From Porodaedalea pini (Eukaryota > Basidiomycota > Agaricomycetes > Hymenochaetales > Hymenochaetaceae), in assembly GCA_002794775.1 (NCBI GenBank), contig NBAY01000030.1, positions 434,001 to 498,000 of the forward strand: a stretch of DNA of 64,000 nucleotides, in the 5' to 3' direction. The first letter of the stretch is position 1. Each line of letters starts with the position of its first letter. The notes under the pieces are model-generated. The model made no database searches, was not told where the DNA came from, and was given only the letters and a program-made list of their open reading frames with translations. Made by a program: the position numbers and the translations under genes. Positions 24,516-33,254 of this stretch are shown one piece after another.

Positions 24516-24516
24516 T

Positions 24517-24527
24517 AAAAGCAGAAC
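24517..24527 (+). other. Putative self-priming primer binding site, copy B
   Basis: AAAAGCAGAAC, one base after the LTR, pairs over exactly 11 nt with the predicted mRNA 5' end (24310-24320); the flanking bases do not pair. Copies A and E conserve it. Confidence 0.78.
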
Positions 24528-24864
24528 CCCACCCAGGCTCATCCCCAGCGTACGTCGTCGCTGTCAACTCGCCTTCACCCGGTCTAGAGGAGCACTCCCC
24601 TCAACGGATTGGACGTGTAAACTCCCTGAACGACAACCCTCAACCCTGCCCGGACGTTTTCGGACGTTCGTGTATTACGTAAACCTACACCTGACATTTC
24701 CCGACCCTGGCTCTTCGCTTCTCCCTCTGGTGGAGGAACCATCTGACCTGGACGTGGGTAACACACCGTGTACAGTCGTCGATGTCGTTGTCGATTGTGA
24801 TCTCGGCCGCCTCCTTCCGTTTGGTCATCAAACTCGCCGACGAACCTGTCCTTCGTCAGCGTAA

Positions 24865-26307
24865 CGTACATCCGGACAACCAGCCCCTACCTGTTCCCCC
24901 CCCGATGTAGTCAAGATAGATCTCACCGAGGAACAACAGCGGGCTTTCCCCTCTTCTTCACGCTATGACGTGGAACGCCAATTGTACGTAGCGGACGACA
25001 GAAATCACATCACTCATAATCTCTGGTGGAGTGACACTAGGCACGCCTGGTACTCGACTGACCCGTCTTCCGGCGAGCGAACTCGTTGGGCGCCTCGACC
25101 TCCCCGTGCACCATCATCACCGACAGTCTCGACATCGTCGGTCGTCCTCCCAAGCGAACCAGGAGGCTATCGTACACCCCGTAGAGACTCGTCACCGCTG
25201 ACACCCCCTGAGTGCCTGACACATACGCCTGTACCAGCGATGGCTGAAGGTTTCACTCAAAGGCAGCAACAAGAGATCGCAGCGATCGTAGCTGCCGCCT
25301 TCACCCGAGCAGCAACGAACGCCCCTGCAGCCCAAGCTCCAGCTCCCTCGATTGACGTCGCCCGGCCACGCGAATTCACTGGCGGCGATGACTACCTCGA
25401 CTTCAAGCGCGAAGTCCTACTCTTCGTCTCAGCGAACCCCACGAGGTATCCCTCGTCGTCGAGCAAGATCTATGTCGCCCTTTCTTACCTCAAGGGTGGC
25501 AATGCGTCGACGTGGGCGCAAAACTACGTCCAGGAATTCACAACGAATGGCGTCGTGAGCTTTACGGACGACTGGGCCAAGTTCCAGGAATGACTGGATG
25601 CCTCCTTCGATGATCCGAACAGGAAGGAGAAGGCGCTGAAGAAGTTCTGAGACAAGATCCAGAAGGACCTCTCCGCTGACCAGTTCTTCCAGGACCTCGA
25701 CGTGATCATCAAGGCAGCGGAGCTGAAGGACGAAGGCGTCATTTGTGACCGCCTGCAATGCGCGATGAACATCGAGGTAGTCCGTGGCGTGTTGAGGTCG
25801 ACACCCGTGCCAACAACGTATGAGGCATGGAAAAAGAAGGCCATTGAGATCGATTGGGGCGAACAGCAGATTCGCGCCATCCAACGAGGTCGTACATTGC
25901 CGTTCACGCCCCACCCGACGCCGCAACAAGGGCCTCCTGCACGCCGACAGGTAGCAGCCCCACACGCCGATAAGCGTGATGCGACGGGCGTCACTTTCGG
26001 AGGTGCCGGCCAACCGATGGACGTCTCGATGAATGAGGCGCAACGAAAGCACGCGTGCTGGATTTGCGGCGGACTGGGACACTTTAAGGACAAATGTCCG
26101 CAGGCGAAGCTGATCATCCAGCATATGTTGGAGCTGATGGCACCGGGCGAGCGCCGCCTCATCGCTGACGAGCTTGGTGCGATGAAGGAGTCGGCATTCA
26201 AGGAAGTCGTGGACACTCGAAGGTCGACGGTGGAGGACTATGTGGAGGAAGAAGACAATGACGAAGAGGTCATCGACTCGCAGGGTTTTGCAAGTGGTCA
26301 GGCGTAG
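24865..26307 (+). pseudogene. gag of copy B (two stops), with conserved upstream extension
   Basis: From the conserved Met at 25240 (MAEGFTQRQQQEIAAIV) to TAG 26305-26307 there are 356 codons, the same length as the intact copy E gag. In-frame TGA codons at 25591-25593 and about 25648-25650 correspond to CGA in E. The nucleocapsid knuckle is CWICGGLGHFKDKC (near 26058). The frame is also open upstream from 24865, just after a TAA, and encodes a Trp-rich stretch (LWWSDTRHAWYSTD) conserved in copies A, D and E but lacking an ATG. Confidence 0.88.
26283..26289 (+). promoter_or_regulatory. -1 ribosomal frameshift heptamer, copy B
   Basis: G GGT TTT in the gag frame fits the X XXY YYZ rule and lies 15 nt upstream of the gag TAG. 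The -1 frame from here is open through the protease to 26951 and is the pol frame. The heptamer is conserved in A (1899-1905), D (61306-61300) and E (57529-57523). Confidence 0.72.
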
Positions 26308-26954
26308 CCATCGGGGCGACTGACCGAGAAGAACAAGGGGCTTCAAATCCGGATTCGCTAAAATATAACCAACCGTCTGTACAATATATAGATGCAAACG
26401 ACGTCGATGGTTTTCCCGATTACGAAGTCCCCACCGGTGTGAACAAAGATGAAGAGTACGAGCAACTGTTCATGAGAGGAACTGGTGGACACCAGCTGGA
26501 CCTTCTCCTGACCGTCGAGCATGAAATAGCGGGTGAGGCGAGAGAGGTAGATGCGCATGCCCTTGTGGATTCGGGATGCACGGGATCCTGCATCGACGTC
26601 AGGTTCGTCGAGAGGTACAGGTTGGAAACGAAACGCTACATTCGACCCCTCATGGTGCTCAACGCCGATGGCACGCACAATGAGGCCAGATTGATCGAGG
26701 AGTACGTTGACGTCGAGCTCATGATCGGCCGTCACCAGGAGAGGATCGTCCTCGCAGTGACGTCCCTAGCGTCGTCAAACATCTTCCTGGGGTACGACTG
26801 GCTTCGACGTCACAATCCGGAGGTCGACTGGAAAACAGGTTTGATCGAATTCACCCACTGTCCAGAAGAATGTACGATCAAGACGGAGACGGTGGAGGAC
26901 CTAGGCAAGGTGAAGAAGGTGGTGGAACAGATGAGGAGGGTGAGTGAGATGTGA
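26283..26954 (+). CDS. pol N-terminal part: aspartic protease (copy B)
   Basis: The -1 frame from the heptamer runs without a stop into the retropepsin-like domain with catalytic DSGC (near 26566) and the flap/second-helix region ASSNIFLGYDWL near 26775. It ends at TGA 26952-26954, which replaces a CGA present in copy A. In the ancestral element it was continuous with RT. The same TGA is in copy E. Expected role: maturation of Gag and Pol inside the particle. Confidence 0.8.
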   Translation, partial: GFCKWSGVAIGATDREEQGASNPDSLKYNQPSVQYIDANDVDGFPDYEVPTGVNKDEEYEQLFMRGTGGHQLDLLLTVEHEIAGEAREVDAHALVDSGCTGSCIDVRFVERYRLETKRYIRPLMVLNADGTHNEARLIEEYVDVELMIGRHQERIVLAVTSLASSNIFLGYDWLRRHNPEVDWKTGLIEFTHCPEECTIKTETVEDLGKVKKVVEQMRRVSEM

Positions 26955-29852
26955 ATGGACAAGGCGTCCTGGCCCGCATACCTCGACGACTACGCCGACG
27001 TTTTCAGCGAAAAAGGTTTCGAGAAGCTGCCGGAACACCGACCCTGGGACCATGTCATCGACTTGAAGCCCGACTTCAAACCGAGCGACTGTAAGATCTA
27101 CCCGCTCACGCCAACTGAGCAGCAGTCACTCAAGGACTTCCTTGATGAAAATCTGAAGTCGGGTCGCATTCGACGGTCGATATCGCCCATGGCGTCGCCC
27201 TTCTTCTTCATAAAGAAGGCCGACAAATCACTACGTCCGATCCAGGATTACCGTAAGCTCAATGACAGTACGATCAAGAACAAGTATCCCCTCCCTCTCA
27301 TTGACGAACTCGTCGACAAGGTCAAGAAAGCGAAGTACATCACTAAGCTTGACCTTCGCTGGGGGTACTACAATATCCGGATCCACGAGGGTGACGAATG
27401 GAAGGCAGCGTTTCGCACGAACATGGGCCTCTTCGAACCGACGGTCATGTTTTTTGGCCTTTGCAACGCGCCGGCCACATTCCAGGCCTTTGTCAACCAC
27501 ATCTTTAAGGACCTAATCTACGCGAACTTGATCATCGTATACCTCGACGACATCCTGATCCTCTCGGAAACCATTGAGGAGCATATCGACACGTCGAGGC
27601 GTGTACTCCAGATCCTCCGAGAAAATGGCCTGTACCTGAAGCCGGAGAAGTGCGAGTTTGACGCCAAGGTCATCAAATACCTCGGCCACATCATCGGCAA
27701 TGGCGAGATCAGGGCTGACCCGGCAAAGACGGAGGTGATTGCGAACTGGCCAGTCCCACGGAACCTCAAGGAGCTGCAACAGTTCCTCGGTATGGGAAAC
27801 TGGCTGAGACGGTTTATTAAGGACTACAGCAAGGTGGTCCGACCGTTGACATCGTTAACAGGCAAGAAGGACTGGGTATGGGAGACCGAACAGCAGGAAG
27901 CGTTCGAGGAGCTGAGACAACGTCTCTGCTCACCTCCAGTCCTAGCCATCGCCAATGACGAGGGCCCTTTCCGCGTAAAAGCGGACTCGTCGAACTTTGC
28001 GCTCGGTGGTGTGTTGTTGCAGAAGCAGGAAGGGAAGTGGAGGGTGATTGCCTACAGGTCAGAGGCACTTGAACCGGCGGAACGAAACTACGAGATCTAC
28101 GACAAGGAGATGCTCACGATCATTTCAGCGCTCAAGGAGTGGCGACAATACCTCCTTGGCGCTCGCCACAAGATTGAGATCTGGTCTGACCACGCCAACC
28201 TCACCTACTTCAGGTCGGCGCAGAAGCTGAGCTATTGCCAAGCTCGCTGGCGGACTGAACTTGAAGAATTCGACTTCCACCTCGAACACAAGTCGGGCAA
28301 GACGATGGGCAAGGCCGACCTGCTATCGCGCATGGCGGGCTATGATCAGGGCAAGGATGACAACGATGGGGTCGTGTTCATCAAGGATAAGTGGTTGAAC
28401 CGTGGAGTGGTGTGGACATCGCGCGACGAGGTGGTGGAACGAGTGGGTGAAGCGCAGAGGGCGCAAGACGAGTCGGAGAGGCCTACGGGTTTGGTGGAGG
28501 TCGACGGGTTGTGGCGGATGAAAGGCAAGGTGTATGTTCCATCGACAATAAAGGAGGCCGTGTTGCGGGAGTGCCACGACTTGGTTCTGGCTGGTCATTC
28601 AGGAGCGTCGAAGACAGTAGAACTCGTCCGTCGCGATTTCTGGTGGGCATCGATGTTCTCCGATGTCCGAGCATACGTCCGAGGATGCGACCGTTGTCAA
28701 CGGACGAAAGCCTTAAGAACGTCGAGGTCTAGACCACTTCATCCAAACGCTGTCCCTAAAGGACCCTGGGAAATTGTTACGGTCGACCTAATCGGAGAGC
28801 TCCCGGACTCCAAGGGAGACAACGCGATCTGCATCTTCGTGGATAGGTTCTCGAAGCAGATGCACGCGATCCCGACGACAATGAGGCTGTCAGCAGAAGG
28901 CATGGCCCAGCTGTACCGCGACCACGTCTTCCACCTCCATGGCCTACCGAAGAAGATCATCCACGACCGAGGCACGCAGTTCGATGCGTCGATGATGAAG
29001 GAACTGTACAAACTTCTGCACATTGAAGGCAACCCGTCAACAGCGTACCATCCACAGACAGATGGTCAAACGGAACGCGTTAACCAAGAGCTCGAACAGT
29101 ACCTTCGACTCTTTGTTAACCATCGACAATCGGACTGGAAGGACTGGCTCCCCCTCACAGAGTTCGCATACAACAACCGTGAACACTCAGCAACGAAGAT
29201 GTCCCCCTTCTACGCGAACACAGGACGTCACCCCTTGAGCTTCGACACGACGCGAACCTCATCTGCTAACATGTCAGCGGAAGAATTCGCAAAGCACATC
29301 AAGGAGACTCATCGCGTTGCTAAGGACAACCTAGTCAAGGCAGCAGAGGACATGAAGCGATACCATGACCGGACAGCAGGAGCTTCGGTGGAGTACAAGG
29401 CTGGAGACAAGGTCTTCCTTGACGGGCGAAACATCAGTACGGACTCACCGACAAAGAAACTCGCAGACAAATGGTACGGCCCCTTTGACGTCGTCGACAA
29501 GATAGGAGCGAGCGCGTACAAGCTCAAACTCCCGAAGCGATGGAAAAAGGTCCACCCTGTCTTCAACAAAGCCCTATTGAAACCCGCCGTCGAACCGTCC
29601 TTTGAAAGCCAGAAGCAACCGCCGCCACAGCCGCCAGACATCGTCGACAATGAGGAGGAGTACGAACTCGAGGAAGTCTTAGACTCATGTCTGCACCGAG
29701 GGAAACTACAGTACCTTGTCAAGTGGGTCGGCTACAATGAACCTACTTGGCAGCCTGAGACAGACTTCGGCGAGAACGCGAAGGAGGCGATCGCTGAGTT
29801 CTACCTCAAACATCCCGGTGCACCTCGGAAACTCGACATCCCTCGTCAATGA
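26955..29852 (+). CDS. pol main part: RT-RNase H-integrase-chromodomain, 965 aa (copy B)
   Basis: It begins with an ATG directly after the TGA, in the same frame as protease. RT has [23 protein letters not shown] and catalytic YLDD (about residues 195-200). RNase H has ADSSNFALGGVL, EIYDKEML and SDHANL. The integrase zinc-binding region ends CDRCQRTK. The core has VDLIGELPD, IHDRGTQFD and the HPQTDGQTERVNQELE region, giving the D,D,E set. The chromodomain (about residues 885-945) reads LQYLVKWVGYNEPTWQP. A late TGA at 29850 removes only the tail: the copy E frame runs on to a TAA touching the LTR. Confidence 0.92.
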   Translation: MDKASWPAYLDDYADVFSEKGFEKLPEHRPWDHVIDLKPDFKPSDCKIYPLTPTEQQSLKDFLDENLKSGRIRRSISPMASPFFFIKKADKSLRPIQDYRKLNDSTIKNKYPLPLIDELVDKVKKAKYITKLDLRWGYYNIRIHEGDEWKAAFRTNMGLFEPTVMFFGLCNAPATFQAFVNHIFKDLIYANLIIVYLDDILILSETIEEHIDTSRRVLQILRENGLYLKPEKCEFDAKVIKYLGHIIGNGEIRADPAKTEVIANWPVPRNLKELQQFLGMGNWLRRFIKDYSKVVRPLTSLTGKKDWVWETEQQEAFEELRQRLCSPPVLAIANDEGPFRVKADSSNFALGGVLLQKQEGKWRVIAYRSEALEPAERNYEIYDKEMLTIISALKEWRQYLLGARHKIEIWSDHANLTYFRSAQKLSYCQARWRTELEEFDFHLEHKSGKTMGKADLLSRMAGYDQGKDDNDGVVFIKDKWLNRGVVWTSRDEVVERVGEAQRAQDESERPTGLVEVDGLWRMKGKVYVPSTIKEAVLRECHDLVLAGHSGASKTVELVRRDFWWASMFSDVRAYVRGCDRCQRTKALRTSRSRPLHPNAVPKGPWEIVTVDLIGELPDSKGDNAICIFVDRFSKQMHAIPTTMRLSAEGMAQLYRDHVFHLHGLPKKIIHDRGTQFDASMMKELYKLLHIEGNPSTAYHPQTDGQTERVNQELEQYLRLFVNHRQSDWKDWLPLTEFAYNNREHSATKMSPFYANTGRHPLSFDTTRTSSANMSAEEFAKHIKETHRVAKDNLVKAAEDMKRYHDRTAGASVEYKAGDKVFLDGRNISTDSPTKKLADKWYGPFDVVDKIGASAYKLKLPKRWKKVHPVFNKALLKPAVEPSFESQKQPPPQPPDIVDNEEEYELEEVLDSCLHRGKLQYLVKWVGYNEPTWQPETDFGENAKEAIAEFYLKHPGAPRKLDIPRQ

Positions 29853-29933
29853 CTCCGTCTGCTCTTCGTCGACACCGAGCCTGACGACCGCGATCATGGT
29901 TGGTCGGGACGCCCAACCTTGAAGGGGGGGTAA

Positions 29934-30346
29934 TGTTAGAACCTGAACTTTCACCTTTTCCTTTATTTTCCCTTTTACCATTTCCTTTACTATATTCGTC
30001 CTTTTCATTATATTTACCCATCTTACACAATCATTCCCACACTGCCTTCATTCATTCCATTCCCACTCATTATGTAACGTTAGGTAATATAGTCTCACAG
30101 TCGTCGCTATATAAGGTCTCAGGAATTGCATGAACTCCTTGTTCTGCTTTTCCTCTTACCTCCGCGACGACCTAGGTGAGACTCGTCCCCCTTGTATTAG
30201 TCTAGTCTTGTATTAATCCTCTTACCTCCGTGACGACCTAGCCTGAGTAAGCGTGTCCCGAGTCTACGCTCGAGTATAGCACATCCCAGACAACAGTCAG
30301 CCGAGGCCTGCCCAGTCTGAGTCGTCTCCCGGGCTCCCGCCTAACA
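29934..30346 (+). repeat. 3' LTR of copy B
   Basis: 413 bp, preceded by a purine tract (AAGGGGGGG) and the TAA codon that ends the pol frame at 29931-29933, so coding sequence reaches the LTR edge. Confidence 0.97.
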
Positions 30347-30351
30347 CTGCC

Positions 30352-31712
30352 TTCTATATTTCAGTCTCATTCATTCAGTTGCTATTTACAGCACTGTCCT
30401 TTTCCCTGAATCACCTTTCATCACATCCATTCTTCAACCAATTCAATCCCAGTTTTGTCATTCTGTTTTGCACACCACCGTTCATCCGTCAATTGCAGAA
30501 TCCTTTTTATCTGTCCCACCTTTACCTCTCTTTATTTGCATACTTTCGCAGCACTTTTTACTTTCCTATTTTTCCCATTCAAATCTCGTTCAGAACAGCA
30601 AAAGCTATCTTGTATCGTCTCTTCTTCCTGACGTCCACATTCCAAAGTCCCCTCTTTACCAGTCTTTCACTCCAGTTCATTTGCGTTTAATCCTAGCTCC
30701 TATCCTGTCCTTCGAAAACTGCCAGTGTGCAATTTGACAGTTCAATTCATTCTACCTTCATCCCCCTCCTTATCAATATTTTATCTTCACAGACGGATCT
30801 CTCATCCCTGATGCCAACGGTTCCTACAATGGCGGTCATGGTTTCGTCATAATGCATAATCACCAAGAACTTGCTGTCTTTACTTCAGAAGTGCACTCTC
30901 ACTTGAACATCTTGTTTGAGGAGCAGGAAGCGCTCATCACAGCCATGTGATGTATTTCCTCCCTTCTCTCCAAATGCTTCACTCCAGTTTATATCCACAT
31001 CGTCACAGATTTGCTTAATAGCGCCCAACTCATCTTCTCAAACGACTTGTGCCATGCAGACTTCATCATTCTCTTTTGTCATCTATGCAGCAATTTTCTT
31101 GCCCTCCATCATGATGCATCACACATAACTGTCCAATGGCTCCCTTCACATCATGGAGTCCTGGGCAATTCGAAAGCCGACAAGTTGGCCAAAGATGCCG
31201 CTTCCAACCCGCACTGTGTACCGATCCCTGAATCCCTCCCAAACTCGTTAGCAAGAGTACAACTTGACCTGCTACGTGACTGGAAAAACAATCTGATCAA
31301 CCTACGTGGACATTGTTCCATACTCGAACCATCCTTGTTCATCCTCACACTGACTCGAATGATCAGACCTTTCTTGAAGCTATCCCCTGAGAAGAGGATA
31401 CATCGCTCTATTCAAGGATGCGCTGCAAGCATTATGCTTAATGTGCTCGATATGCACATACGAAACCCTGAACCCCGCTGTCTGGACCCTCTCTGTGTTA
31501 AGCATGACGTCCACCATATTCTCAATGTTTGCCCCTTTTTCGCACATATTCAAAACGGCCTCTTTCATCAATGATCTTTACCTTTATCATTCTTAGAATG
31601 GTTCCGTCCTAATAACTTTCTACTTTTACTCAAATTCGTGTACTTTTCATTTCGTCGCCCGCCGGACGCCATGCCACTCTTTTTGGAACTCCCTCCCTCC
31701 TATCATGTCTAG
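30352..31712 (+). pseudogene. LINE ORF2, 3' part: RNase H and C-terminal Cys-His motif
   Basis: This continues the LINE after the gypsy insertion. RNase H shows FTDGSLIPDANG near 30790, FEEQEA, IVTDLLNSAQ and SHHGVLGNSKADKLAKDAA near 31150, so the acidic residues and His are still recognisable. A later C-x4-C-x7-H-x4-C type motif (CLDPLCVKHDVHHILNVC) is typical of LINE C termini. TGA codons and a TGA near 31573 interrupt the frame; the last in-frame stop is TAG 31710-31712. Confidence 0.85.
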
Positions 31713-31924
31713 ATCACACATCCATACGCATATTTCGCAATGATACCTACGATGTAACGCATTCCCCTCTTTAGCGCGCTCCGTCCGTCTTCCTGTTCCT
31801 CTTTGGTTTCGTTCCCGTAGTCCCCTTAGCGGTTGGTAGTCTACACGCAGTAGGTAGATATTATAAAGTTTGAGGCACGTGATCTTATTTCTTCGCCAGA
31901 GCTTGCTTGCCGCGGTCCTCCTTC

Positions 31925-33092
31925 ATGGCCAACACCTTGTTAGGGTTCATTAGTGTGCTCTTTACACTCATATTTCTTACCCTTTCTACTCCCTACGACC
32001 CGGTCCACGATTTTCCTCATTCGAGAACTGGTCATGCCAGCCCGAGCACCCATGAACGTGAACGCGTCTTACTGTTGACCGCCCACCCGGATGACGAATG
32101 CATGTTCTTTGCTCCCACATTGCTTGGGCTCACTAGAATCACATCTGTACAAGGCCGAAATTTTGAGGAAGTTGAAACACTCGCTGGAGAAAACGAACCA
32201 CGCGCAGACGTGTATTCGCTCTGTCTTTCCTCGGGAGACGCGGATGGCCTGGGAGAGACGCGAAAGCGCGAGCTAGAGGGAAGCCTCGACATCCTCGGTG
32301 TGAAAACGGGAAGGCGTTGGGTGCTTGACGAACCGTCAGTTCTCCTTCATTTCATTGTCCCTTGCTATCTAGGCTCATGGTCTGTAATAACGGAATGCTT
32401 CTAGATTTCATGACAACATCACTTTGTTCTGGGACGCAGAACTCATAGCTGAGCATGTGAAACCCTTCATTGAAGAGAATGAGATCGGTATTGTGCGTCT
32501 CTTCCCAATTAAACATTTTAAACACTCTAATCAGGTTCACTGGTTGAACTTCTGCCACTTGTCGCTACATGCTGTGATAAATTATGACGGGAAACAACTA
32601 TCTCTATCCCTCTAACACGTCGACTAGATCCTGACCTTCGACGACCGCGGAATATCATCTCATCCAAACCATATCTCTCTTGAACGCGGCGTCCGAACAC
32701 TGCTTACCAACTCACCGAGCAAAGGCCTCCGTGCTTTCAGCCTCAAGACCACTGCGCTTCTCCCAAAGTATACAGGCGCGGGAGCCGCGTTGTTTGCAAA
32801 ACTAGAAGGAGCATTCTGTTCTGCATTCCCGAAGCTCCCCTTCCTACATTCTCTCTCGCTGCAGCTTCTTCCGTCCTTCCTGGGAGTGCCCCGAGCAATG
32901 GACTGCACGACGTATGACTGGGAGGGGGGGAGTCGTGCGCTGTTTGTGTCGGGCTGGTCGGAGTATGCGACTGCGCTGCGGGCGATGCGGTCGCATAGGT
33001 CGCAGCTCGTATGGTTTCGTTGGTTGTATGTGACGTTCTCGCGTTATATGTGGGTCAATGAGTGGGAAGAGATCGATGTCAATCCGGGCTGA
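31925..33092 (+). CDS. gpi12: N-acetylglucosaminyl-phosphatidylinositol de-N-acetylase (PIG-L/GPI12), 320 aa
   Basis: Exons 31925-32334, 32405-32492 and 32628-33092; introns of 70 nt and 135 nt. The second has donor GTGCGT and a CTAAC branch near its TAG. The spliced frame has 321 codons. An N-terminal signal anchor covers about residues 4-20. The metal-site motif AHPDDE is at residues 53-58, followed by MFFAPTLLGLTR, SGDADGLGETRKREL and, in exon 3, LTFDDRGISSHPNH. The C-terminal RSQLVWFRWLYVTFSRYM matches the family end. It acts at the ER membrane in the second step of GPI-anchor synthesis, removing acetate from GlcNAc-PI. The ATG at 31925 was chosen because it starts the hydrophobic anchor. 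The gene begins about 210 bp after the LINE end. Confidence 0.92.
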
Positions 33093-33254
33093 CCAGTCCA
33101 CGTTTGCGCTTTCCTTAGTGATCATAAGTGCGGATTTGAATGGCCTCGCGCTGTAGTCTGGAATCCTGTTGCTCATGTACCATTATGTATTTCCGAAATA
33201 ATTTTGAGCTTATTTTTTGTTCAGCTTACGGGGGTGGCGCTTCACGATTGTACG

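Larger units (their letters stand above)
24103..30346 (+). mobile_element. Ty3/gypsy chromovirus, copy B (full length, inserted in LINE)
   Basis: A complete 6244-bp element with 413-bp LTRs (24103-24515 and 29934-30346) flanked by the 5-bp target duplication CTGCC (24098-24102 and 30347-30351). The LTRs differ at about 11 positions by eye, all transitions and mostly at CpG. Same subfamily as copy E. It carries a chromodomain, a self-priming site and a -1 frameshift site. Gag has two in-frame stops and pol has two (26952 and 29850), but 965 codons of RT to chromodomain are open. Confidence 0.97.
19391..31712 (+). mobile_element. Non-LTR retrotransposon (LINE, two ORFs), interrupted by gypsy copy B
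   Basis: ORF1 with Cys/His knuckles is followed by ORF2 with AP-endonuclease, RT, RNase H and a C-terminal Cys-His motif. The gypsy element B sits at 24103-30346; removing it with one copy of the CTGCC duplication restores an in-frame join (QHAC then LLYFSL). The architecture with RNase H resembles the Tad clade of fungal LINEs, but the clade is inferred from domain order only. Many CGA to TGA and CAG to TAG stops and some frameshifts show it is dead. The exact 5' and 3' ends were not determined: I saw no clear poly(A) tail or target duplication. Confidence 0.9.
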
